From positions 1-6,821 of the forward strand of contig JAHHQW010000077.1 in NCBI GenBank assembly GCA_020026195.1: DNA of 6,821 nt, read 5' to 3'. Position 1 is the stretch's first letter; every line of letters starts with the position of its first letter. Made by a program: the position numbers and the translations under genes. The DNA comes from Prevotella sp. Its GTDB lineage: Bacteria; Bacteroidota; Bacteroidia; Bacteroidales; Bacteroidaceae. Below the pieces are notes generated by a model, which did not search any database, had not been told where the DNA came from, and was given only the letters and a program-made list of their open reading frames with translations. Positions 1 through 5,046 of the stretch are shown here, one piece after another.

Positions 1-52
1 TAGAATCGCTAAGCTATATGGCTATCCCCATTGATTATCTACTGAGCCATTA
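1..52. repeat. Left copy of 52-bp terminal inverted repeat
   Basis: The first 52 bases are the exact reverse complement of positions 6767-6818. The match stops at position 53 on the inner side, and the outer limit is unknown because the window begins here. Each copy contains a shorter internal inverted pair (ATGGCT at 18-23, AGCCAT at 45-50). No open frame of useful length and no known insertion-sequence end is recognised. Possible explanations are an edge of a dispersed repeat, an arm of an invertible segment, or a contig broken in a repeat. Confidence 0.95.
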
Positions 53-104
53 AAAAGGTATGTATACATTCAGAATAAGTGTGATAGGGATAAGTAATAT
101 ATTA

Positions 105-138
105 AAACAAAAAAGTCGAACTTGAGAAAGTCCGACTT
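105..138 (-). terminator. Intrinsic terminator of tRNA-Arg
   Basis: On the minus strand, five bases past the tRNA 3' end, an 11-bp stem (arms 128-138 and 113-123, one G-U pair) with a 4-base loop is followed by a T-rich run (positions 112 down to 105, interrupted once). This is a standard Rho-independent terminator. There is no T-run on the plus side, so it is directional. Confidence 0.9.
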
Positions 139-143
139 GATTG

Positions 144-217
144 TGATTGCGTAGGGATTCAAACCCTAAACCTCTTGATCCGTAGTCAAGTGCTCTATTC
201 AGTTGAGCTACGCAACC
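144..217 (-). tRNA. tRNA-Arg, anticodon ACG
   Basis: The minus strand folds into a full 74-nt cloverleaf. It has a 7-bp acceptor stem (GGTTGCG with CGCAATC, one G-U), T8-A9, a D stem GCTC/GAGC, a 5-bp anticodon stem CTTGA/TCAAG with loop CTACGGA, a 5-base variable loop, a T stem TAGGG/CCCTA, and discriminator A73. The anticodon ACG is read as ICG and decodes CGU/CGC/CGA. The 3' CCA is not encoded and must be added by the CCA-adding enzyme, common in Bacteroidota. The T loop has T56 instead of the usual C56, and the D loop has A19 instead of G19, so the tertiary 19-56 pair is kept as A-U. A promoter lies upstream and a terminator downstream, so it is an independent unit. Confidence 0.97.
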
Positions 218-238
218 TCTATTTCTTAATAGCGAGTG

Positions 239-269
239 CAAAGGTAATGCGTTTTTGCGATACTACAAA
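239..269 (-). promoter_or_regulatory. Bacteroidetes promoter for tRNA-Arg
   Basis: On the minus strand the -33 box TTTG (266-269) is followed by exactly 19 bases and then TACCTTTG (239-246), a full match to TAnnTTTG. Transcription should begin around 231-235, about 15 bases before the mature tRNA 5' end at 217. The spacer and the first base of the -7 box lie within the left arm of a 14-bp inverted repeat. Confidence 0.85.
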
Positions 270-302
270 ACTTTTTCGTAGTTTTTTTGCAAAAACGCAT
301 TA
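245..302. repeat. 14-bp inverted repeat after the operon, overlapping the tRNA promoter
   Basis: Arms 245-258 and 289-302 are perfectly complementary over 14 bp, extended by a G-T and an A-T pair. A nested 5-bp pair (262-266 with 278-282) lies in the loop. The right arm ends four bases before the stop codon of the membrane-protein gene, so on the minus strand it would form a stable hairpin at the mRNA 3' end. No T-run follows on that strand (one follows on the plus strand), so it is not a textbook terminator. It may act as a 3' stabilising structure or weak terminator. Confidence 0.75.
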
Positions 303-305
303 TTT

Positions 306-944
306 TTATTGTTTCTCTTTTAATACAGGCAGTGAAATGTGATATTTAACCGCTGCGAGGCGTATAATCATTACTGCAAAGAAAGTGAGGACAGATGCTA
401 CATGAACCTCGACACCAAAGAATCGCATAAGATAATATGCCGAACCACCTATTACGGCTGCCATGGCATAAATTTCCTTGCGGAAGATAAGTGGAATGTC
501 GTTAAGAAGTACGTCACGTATGACACCTCCTCCGGCTCCTGTGATGGCACCCATTATTATGGCAACCCAGAAAGGTTGGTCGAATTCCATACTTTTCTGC
601 ATTCCTGCAATTGTAAACAGTGCAAGTCCGAGAGTATCGAATATGTGCAGCCACGTGTTGTAAATACGGTTTATGAAACCAAAGAACATCGCAACTACAA
701 GAAGAGCTATGAAGTTACATATAATATAGTCGGGTGTTGTCATCCAGAACGGAGTGGTTCCTAACATAACATCTCGCATTGTTCCTCCGCCTACAGCAAC
801 GGCAAATCCGCAGCAGAATGCGCCGAACCAGTCATAATTCTTGGCAGCTGCCATACGTATTCCTGAGATGGCAAAGGCAAATGTACCTATCATCTCAATG
901 ACATACAGAAGGGTGGCGTATGCCTCCGGGTTTTGTTCAGTCAT
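306..944 (-). CDS. UPF0126/TRIC-like (YicG-type) inner-membrane protein
   Basis: A 212-residue, highly hydrophobic protein with about seven predicted membrane helices and the internal duplication typical of the UPF0126 family. Each half carries a glycine-rich signature followed by Arg-Asp: GGGTMRDV at residues 52-59 and GGGVIRDV at 138-145. Related landmarks are GTFAFAISG near residue 20 and DTLGLALFTIAG near 103. The family resembles eukaryotic TRIC trimeric cation channels, and E. coli relatives have been linked to small-solute (glycine) transport. The exact substrate here cannot be told from sequence. Length is normal for the family. The ATG at 944 gives a hydrophilic first 8 residues and then helix 1. 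It lies 16 bases after the dehydrogenase stop codon with no promoter between, so it is the last gene of the rarA operon. Confidence 0.9.
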   Translation of the reverse strand: MTEQNPEAYATLLYVIEMIGTFAFAISGIRMAAAKNYDWFGAFCCGFAVAVGGGTMRDVMLGTTPFWMTTPDYIICNFIALLVVAMFFGFINRIYNTWLHIFDTLGLALFTIAGMQKSMEFDQPFWVAIIMGAITGAGGGVIRDVLLNDIPLIFRKEIYAMAAVIGGSAYYLMRFFGVEVHVASVLTFFAVMIIRLAAVKYHISLPVLKEKQ

Positions 945-960
945 ATTTTCTTATTGTTAG

Positions 961-1917
961 TTATTTGTTTACTACATTAACAGGCTGGCCTTCGGCAAAA
1001 GCCTTGATGTTTCCAACGGCGATGTTGATGAGGCGTGTTCTTGCTTCGGTCGTTGCCCATGCTATGTGCGGAGTTATGAACGAATTTGGGGCTGTAAGCA
1101 GAGGATTGTCTGCTTTAGGAGGTTCCTGACACATCACGTCGGCACCATATGCAGCAAGCTGTCCGCTCTTAAGTGCGTCAGCTACATCCTGTTCGTTTAC
1201 AAGTCCGCCACGACCAGTATTTATTATAATGGCACCGCGCTTCATCTTCTTTATAGACTCTTTGTTGATAATCTCCTTAGTGTCTTCGCAGAGAGGGCAG
1301 TGGAGAGTAATGATGTCGCTTGTTCCTAAAAGACCTTCGAATGTTGTCTTAAGAATACCTTCTGGAAGTTCTGTGGCATTTTTACTTGTGGTAGCATAAA
1401 CATTCATGCCGATACCTCTTGCAGCTATAGCAACACGCATTCCGATGCTTCCAAGTCCCATTATGCCGAGAGTCTTACCTGAGAGTTCGAACATTGGGAA
1501 ATCGCGGTAGCAGAAATCTTTGCAGTTACTCCATTTTCCAGCCTTGTTCTCACGTGCATAGTAACCTACACGGTTAGTAATGTTAAGAATGTGTGCAAAT
1601 GTCATCTGCACTACGCTGTCGGTGCTGTATGCCGGAATGTTTGTGACAATTATACCGCGTTCGCGCGCTGTCTTGATGTCGACAACATTATATCCTGTGG
1701 CAAGCACGCCGATATATTTAAGCTTAGGCAGCTTAGCCATCTCGTCGTTTCCGATGATAACCTTATTGGTAAGAGCCACATCGGCATCTTTAAGTCGTGT
1801 GACTACATCTTCTGATGATGTACGGTCGAATATTTCAACTTCTCCAAGTTCTTCGAGCGCTTCCCATGAAAGATCGCCCGGGTTGATACCATAACCGTCT
1901 AATACTACAATTTTCAT
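961..1917 (-). CDS. D-2-hydroxyacid dehydrogenase (glycerate dehydrogenase/hydroxypyruvate reductase type)
   Basis: A 318-residue cytoplasmic enzyme of the D-isomer-specific 2-hydroxyacid dehydrogenase family, which reversibly reduces 2-oxoacids with NAD(P)H. Counting from the ATG at 1917, the dinucleotide-binding loop GLGSIG is at 154-159. The catalytic Arg is at 236 (NTGRGG), the Glu at 265 (CQEPP) and the His at 284 (TPHIAWAT), all at the usual spacing. The TPHIAWAT ending resembles glycerate dehydrogenases, so D-glycerate/hydroxypyruvate is the best substrate guess. The stretch after the second Rossmann strand (YATTSK, about 174-179) lacks the Asp that normally selects NAD, so NADPH use is possible. 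A TTG at 1926 is in frame, but the ATG fits the family N-terminus (MKIVVLDGY). It begins 38 bases after the rarA stop; the gap holds a short GTACT/AGTAC palindrome (1936-1948) and no promoter. Confidence 0.93.
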   Translation of the reverse strand: MKIVVLDGYGINPGDLSWEALEELGEVEIFDRTSSEDVVTRLKDADVALTNKVIIGNDEMAKLPKLKYIGVLATGYNVVDIKTARERGIIVTNIPAYSTDSVVQMTFAHILNITNRVGYYARENKAGKWSNCKDFCYRDFPMFELSGKTLGIMGLGSIGMRVAIAARGIGMNVYATTSKNATELPEGILKTTFEGLLGTSDIITLHCPLCEDTKEIINKESIKKMKRGAIIINTGRGGLVNEQDVADALKSGQLAAYGADVMCQEPPKADNPLLTAPNSFITPHIAWATTEARTRLINIAVGNIKAFAEGQPVNVVNK

Positions 1918-1955
1918 AACTTTCAAGTTTAAAACGTACTATAAGTACAGTGTTG

Positions 1956-3233
1956 TTATTTTATTTCGTAACGTTCTCCCCAGCATTTCACCATCCACTG
2001 GTATAGCTTATCCTCAGAGGCGGAACGTTGCGGATGCCATATTCTGTAAGCCTTTATGTCGTCGGGAAGATACTGCTGTACCACAAAATGTCCCGGATAG
2101 TTGTGCGAATACTTGTAACCGTCGGCATATCCTAATTCCGCCATCAGCTCTGTGGGAGCATTGCGAAGGTGCAGCGGAACAGGAAGATTCCCAGTCTTTC
2201 GTACAAGTTCGAGTGCATCGTTTATAGCCATGTATGCAGAGTTACTCTTCGGACTTGCGGCAAGATATACTACGGCTTCTGCGAGCGGTATACGTGCCTC
2301 TGGCCATCCTACTTTAGAAACTGCATCGAATGCCGCATTGGCAAGCAGAAGGGCATTCGGATTAGCAAGACCTACGTCTTCTGCTGCGCTTATTACTATT
2401 CGTCGCGCAATGAATTCAGGCTTCTCTCCGCCTTCTATCATCCTTGCAAGCCAGTATATTGCTGCATCCGGATCACTCCCTCGGATACTCTTAATGAATG
2501 CCGACACTATATCATAGTGCATGTCTCCGTCTTTGTCGTATGCTGCGGGATTCTGCTGCAGGCGTTCCTTTACTATCTTATCATTGATGATAATCTCTTC
2601 AGATTTATCCGACTCGATTATAATCTCAAGTATAGACAAAAGTTTACGTGCATCTCCGCCACTGTATCTCAGCAGTGCATCTGTCTCTTCAAGATGAATA
2701 TTCTTGTTCTTAAGTTCTACGTCTTCTGTGATTGCCCTGTTAGCAAGAGTAAGAAGGTCGTCTTTGGTAAGAGGCTTTAATGTGTAAAGCTGGCATCTTG
2801 ACAACAAAGGCCTTATGACCTCGAACGAAGGGTTCTCGGTCGTGGCACCGATCAGTGTTACGATGCCTTTCTCCACGGCTCCCAGAAGGGAGTCCTGCTG
2901 ACTTTTACTGAAACGATGAATCTCGTCTATAAAAAGGATAGGGCTTGGACTGTCAAAGAATCTGCTCTTTGCAGCTTTGTCTATAACGTCGCGAACATCT
3001 TTCACTCCGCTGGTAACAGCGCTGAGTGTATAGAATGGCGTGTTCATGACGTTTGCAATGATATGCGCCAGTGTGGTTTTGCCTACGCCGGGAGGTCCCC
3101 AAAGAATGAATGAAGAAATGCGCCCGGCTTCGATCATATTTCTCAGTACGGCACCTTTCCCCACAAGATGTTTCTGCCCGATGTAATCATCAAGGCTAAC
3201 AGGTCTCATTCTTTCTGCTAAAGGCTTTGTCAT
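1956..3233 (-). CDS. rarA: Replication-associated recombination protein A (AAA+ ATPase, MgsA/RarA)
   Basis: A 425-residue AAA+ ATPase related to clamp-loader subunits; the family acts at stalled forks and binds ssDNA ends and SSB as a tetramer. From the ATG at 3233, the Walker A motif GPPGVGKTT is at 46-54, Walker B ILFIDE at 99-104, sensor 1 LIGATTENPSF at 127-137, the arginine finger at 146 (LLSRC), and sensor 2 GGDARK at 192-197. The C-terminal half holds the RarA-specific tetramerisation region, with conserved SAAEDVGLANP, YLAASPKSN and HNYPGHFVVQQYLP. The start begins MTKPLAERMRP, as in relatives. An in-frame ATG at 3329 would add 32 hydrophobic residues, but the promoter lies inside that extension, so it is rejected. 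First gene of a likely operon with the dehydrogenase and membrane-protein genes. Confidence 0.97.
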   Translation of the reverse strand: MTKPLAERMRPVSLDDYIGQKHLVGKGAVLRNMIEAGRISSFILWGPPGVGKTTLAHIIANVMNTPFYTLSAVTSGVKDVRDVIDKAAKSRFFDSPSPILFIDEIHRFSKSQQDSLLGAVEKGIVTLIGATTENPSFEVIRPLLSRCQLYTLKPLTKDDLLTLANRAITEDVELKNKNIHLEETDALLRYSGGDARKLLSILEIIIESDKSEEIIINDKIVKERLQQNPAAYDKDGDMHYDIVSAFIKSIRGSDPDAAIYWLARMIEGGEKPEFIARRIVISAAEDVGLANPNALLLANAAFDAVSKVGWPEARIPLAEAVVYLAASPKSNSAYMAINDALELVRKTGNLPVPLHLRNAPTELMAELGYADGYKYSHNYPGHFVVQQYLPDDIKAYRIWHPQRSASEDKLYQWMVKCWGERYEIK

Positions 3234-3241
3234 AGTAATTG

Positions 3242-3273
3242 CAAAATTAAATAATATATAGCAGATAAACAAA
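3242..3273 (-). promoter_or_regulatory. Promoter of the rarA operon
   Basis: On the minus strand TTTG (3270-3273), a 20-base spacer and TAATTTTG (3242-3249) match the Bacteroidetes consensus fully. The expected start site is only a few bases before the rarA ATG at 3233, implying an almost leaderless mRNA. Confidence 0.8.
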
Positions 3274-3287
3274 AACATTGTCAAAAA

Positions 3288-3319
3288 CTTGTGAATAATA
3301 CATAAAGTATTTACTTTTG
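3288..3319 (+). promoter_or_regulatory. Promoter of the acidic-tail protein gene
   Basis: On the plus strand CTTG (3288-3291, one mismatch to TTTG), a 20-base spacer and TACTTTTG (3312-3319, full match to TAnnTTTG) form a promoter. A start near 3324-3328 leaves a leader of about 50 bases before the ATG at 3378. It diverges from the rarA promoter, with 14 bases between the two -33 boxes. Confidence 0.8.
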
Positions 3320-3377
3320 CAGATAACAAAATATACGAGAATTTTTAGATAAAGAATACATAAATACGTGACGTTTT

Positions 3378-4193
3378 ATGAAAGATAATAAGAAAAAATC
3401 ACTCACTCTCAAGACTCTTACTAAGAGCAACGTCTGGGAAACCGATGTTACCGAAATATTAAACATGCTTAAGCAGGCTGAAAAAGATGCTGATATGTCG
3501 GAGAACATACGTCATTATATAACAGTCATCAAGGGAGCATATGATATGGAGGAGGTCGTAATCGATAATCCGCGTGTTATCCAGAAATATGAGGAGAGAG
3601 GCTATGTAATCGGAGAAATTCGTACCAGCGAGAATACACGTTCTAAGTGGGCACTGAAGAAACGTCCCATAATGCGTGTCAATGATCTTACATACGAGAA
3701 TATCACACACATATCTGCTGAAAAACTCGTTGAAGTTCTTGAGCGTAACTTCGGTGGAGGATGGGAATCTCTTTCACAGAGTATTCAGGACATTATACAG
3801 AAGGGCTTCGACATTAGCACGACGACTCTTCCTTCAGACCGTCTGCACAGACCCGGCGGAACATACGAAAAGAAAGTGAATGACGGATATTGTGTTCTTG
3901 AAGTTCCAAAGGGAACATGGACCGAGGCTATTTTCGTAAAGGCAAAGCCTGAGGAAGAAGAGGTTGTCATGAAGACCGAAGATGTAAAGAAGTATTCAGA
4001 CGACGACTTTGATGACGAGGACGATGATGAAGACGTTGAAGTAAAAGATGACTATAAGAGTTATGACGAAAACGAAGACGATGAGTACTTTGATGAAGAA
4101 AAACTCACAGAGGAAAGTTATCGTACGACGTTTGACGAATCATCAGAAGATCTTGACCTTGAGGCTGGAAACATAGCAGAAGATGATTATTAA
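3378..4193 (+). CDS. Uncharacterised protein with highly acidic C-terminal tail
   Basis: A 271-residue soluble protein that I do not recognise. It has no signal peptide and no membrane segment. It has three parts. Residues 1-17 are Lys-rich (KDNKKKSLTLKTLTK). Residues 18-190 are a mixed, probably folded region, with a likely helical stretch (about 22-52), a segment VIQKYEERGYVIGEIRTSE near 67-85, and GGGWESLSQSIQDIIQKGF at 126-144. From residue 192 the tail is about half Asp/Glu (40 of 80) with runs such as DDDFDDEDDDED, likely disordered. Acidic tails of this sort occur in proteins that bind basic partners or mimic nucleic acid, but no role can be assigned. It has its own promoter and a strong terminator, so it is monocistronic. 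Start: first ATG, 58 bases after the promoter -7 box. Even codon use and high coding quality support a real gene. Confidence 0.88.
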   Translation: MKDNKKKSLTLKTLTKSNVWETDVTEILNMLKQAEKDADMSENIRHYITVIKGAYDMEEVVIDNPRVIQKYEERGYVIGEIRTSENTRSKWALKKRPIMRVNDLTYENITHISAEKLVEVLERNFGGGWESLSQSIQDIIQKGFDISTTTLPSDRLHRPGGTYEKKVNDGYCVLEVPKGTWTEAIFVKAKPEEEEVVMKTEDVKKYSDDDFDDEDDDEDVEVKDDYKSYDENEDDEYFDEEKLTEESYRTTFDESSEDLDLEAGNIAEDDY

Positions 4194-4224
4194 AAAAGCA
4201 TCAGTATAATGCTTACATTATAAT

Positions 4225-4257
4225 AAAAGGACGAATGTTATTCATTCGCCCTTTTTT
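4225..4257 (+). terminator. Intrinsic terminator after the acidic-tail gene
   Basis: A stem made of arms 4225-4237 and 4243-4255 (13 positions including A-T pairs at the base, one A-C mismatch), with a 5-base loop, runs into a stretch of six Ts (4252-4257). It lies 32 bases after the stop codon. Base A-runs on the left arm may also let it work weakly in the other direction. Confidence 0.88.
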
Positions 4258-4418
4258 ATTTATTTTTAGAAAAAACCTCACAAAGGTTGTAAATTTAAAC
4301 GTTACAGATACAGCCTTTTGCTCCAAGTTAATTGAGCGTTCCGCAAAGTGAGTTTTATCGGTTTCCCCTATAAATTAGCTGATTATGACTGAAATATCTT
4401 AAAAAATCAGCAATAAAT

Positions 4419-4449
4419 TTTTCTATCACGTTAAAAACATGTATATTTG
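4419..4449 (+). promoter_or_regulatory. Promoter of the HU gene cluster
   Basis: TATATTTG at 4442-4449 is a full match to the -7 element TAnnTTTG. Nineteen bases upstream is TTTT (4419-4422), one mismatch from the -33 TTTG. A start near 4454-4457 leaves a roughly 40-base leader before the HU ATG at 4496. A 7-bp inverted pair, GCTGATT (4378-4384) and AATCAGC (4405-4411), sits just upstream and could be a protein-binding site, though this is weak. Confidence 0.72.
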
Positions 4450-4495
4450 CACACCTATTCAGAAGAATTTGGTTTTAAAAGAAAAAATAATAAAA

Positions 4496-4786
4496 ATGAC
4501 AAAAGCTGACATTATAAAGGAAATCGCAGAAAGCACAGGCGTTAACAGAAGAGACGTTACTATTACTATTGAGGCTTTTATGGAGGTTGTAAAAAAGAAC
4601 TTGCTCAATGAAGAGAGCGTATATCTCCGCGGATTCGGAAGCTTTATTGTAAAGCATAGAAAAGCAAAAACAGCACGCAACATTTCTAAGAACACTGCAA
4701 TTATAATTGATGCACACAACTTCCCCGGTTTTAAACCTTCGAAGAGCTTTGCAGAAGAAATGAAAGCTAAGAGCTTAAAAAAATAA
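4496..4786 (+). CDS. HU-family histone-like DNA-binding protein
   Basis: A 96-residue nucleoid protein of the HU/IHF family, which binds and bends DNA as a dimer. It begins MTKADIIKEIAESTGV, the usual first helix, and carries the family signature GFGSF at 46-50 followed by the basic arm VKHRKAKTARN (52-62). It ends with FKPSKSFAEEMK, matching the usual FKPGK end with a short basic extension (KAKSLKK). At the beta-arm tip, residue 63 is Ile (RNISKNT) where E. coli HU has the intercalating Pro63. An in-frame ATG at 4439 is rejected because it lies upstream of the promoter -7 box. First gene of a cluster with the microgene at 4830 and the RNase G/E gene; the unit probably couples nucleoid, ribosome and RNA-decay functions. 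Confidence 0.96.
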   Translation: MTKADIIKEIAESTGVNRRDVTITIEAFMEVVKKNLLNEESVYLRGFGSFIVKHRKAKTARNISKNTAIIIDAHNFPGFKPSKSFAEEMKAKSLKK

Positions 4787-4829
4787 AGTAAACAATAACA
4801 CATTATAAACAATTTAAAGTTTAAAAGCT

Positions 4830-4919
4830 ATGCCAAGCGGAAAGAAAAAGAAACGCCACAAGATGGCTACGCACAAGCGTAAGAAAAGATTAAGAAAGAA
4901 CAGACACAAGAGCAAGTAA
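4830..4919 (+). CDS. 29-residue AURKAIP1/COX24-type small basic protein (probable ribosome-associated)
   Basis: A very short gene of 30 codons including the stop. The product is dominated by Lys, Arg and His: it starts MPSGKKKKRHKMATHKRK and continues KRLRKNRHKSK. I recognise this as the Bacteroidota form of the AURKAIP1/COX24 C-terminal domain, whose mitochondrial member is ribosomal protein mS38 and whose mycobacterial counterpart is bS22. A small-subunit ribosome role is therefore likely but inferred. The MATHKRKKRLRK core is the family hallmark. It starts 43 bases after the HU stop in an A/T-rich stretch with no Shine-Dalgarno and no separate promoter, so it is probably cotranscribed with HU. 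It is well below usual gene-calling length limits and easily missed. A structured leader and terminator follow at once. Confidence 0.88.
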   Translation: MPSGKKKKRHKMATHKRKKRLRKNRHKSK

Positions 4920-4925
4920 TAAAAT

Positions 4926-4978
4926 CCTTGCCTCTTATAAGAAGGGGGAAGGGCTTACTCGTCAGTCTGGGAGACTGA
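4926..4978 (+). promoter_or_regulatory. Two tandem stem-loops before the terminator upstream of RNase G/E
   Basis: Between the microgene and the RNase gene the RNA can form a long imperfect hairpin (arms 4926-4936 and 4942-4952; one G-G mismatch and one T-G pair; loop of 5). It can then form a compact 7-bp hairpin with a GGG loop (arms 4962-4968 and 4972-4978). The terminator hairpin starts two bases later. Tandem structures in front of a terminator and an RNase gene suggest processing or attenuation. No matching named RNA family is recognised. Confidence 0.6.
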
Positions 4979-4979
4979 G

Positions 4980-5012
4980 GGGTGTGTCAGAAAATGACAT
5001 ACCCTTTTTTTA
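4980..5012 (+). terminator. Intrinsic terminator between the microgene and RNase G/E
   Basis: A 10-bp stem (4980-4989 with 4995-5004, one G-U pair), a GAAAA loop and eight Ts (5005-5012) form a strong Rho-independent terminator. The RNase G/E start codon follows 34 bases later with no recognisable promoter between, so the terminator may be leaky or regulated. Confidence 0.9.
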
Positions 5013-5046
5013 ATGTATTAAATCAAAGTTAAGTATTTAATTAAAA

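Noticed and set aside
60..69. Short palindromes next to the end repeats (ATGTATACAT at 60-69, GCATATATGC at 6736-6745)
   Set aside because: They differ from each other, lie at different distances from the repeats and are expected in AT-rich DNA, so I do not treat them as recombinase sites.
50..241. 63-codon open frame on the minus strand over the tRNA
   Set aside because: It is the tRNA-Arg gene read as protein; the cloverleaf, promoter and terminator explain the sequence.
1918..1926. TTG start adding three residues to the dehydrogenase
   Set aside because: The ATG at 1917 gives the normal family N-terminus, and a TTG start has no added support.
1936..1948. GTACT-ATA-AGTAC palindrome between rarA and the dehydrogenase gene
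   Set aside because: A 5-bp stem without a T-run is too short to call a terminator or operator.
2169..2780. 203-codon plus-strand frame inside rarA, and similar antisense frames at 339-764, 2152-2517 and 4459-4812
   Set aside because: They lie opposite strongly conserved genes, have Cys/Ser/Tyr-rich shadow composition, and lack promoters or recognisable domains.
3234..3329. Longer N-terminus for RarA (32 extra hydrophobic residues)
   Set aside because: The full-consensus rarA promoter lies within it, and known RarA proteins start at the MTKPLAERMRP position.
4439..4495. Longer N-terminus for HU from the ATG at 4439
   Set aside because: That ATG precedes the -7 box at 4442-4449, and HU proteins begin at MTKADIIKEI.
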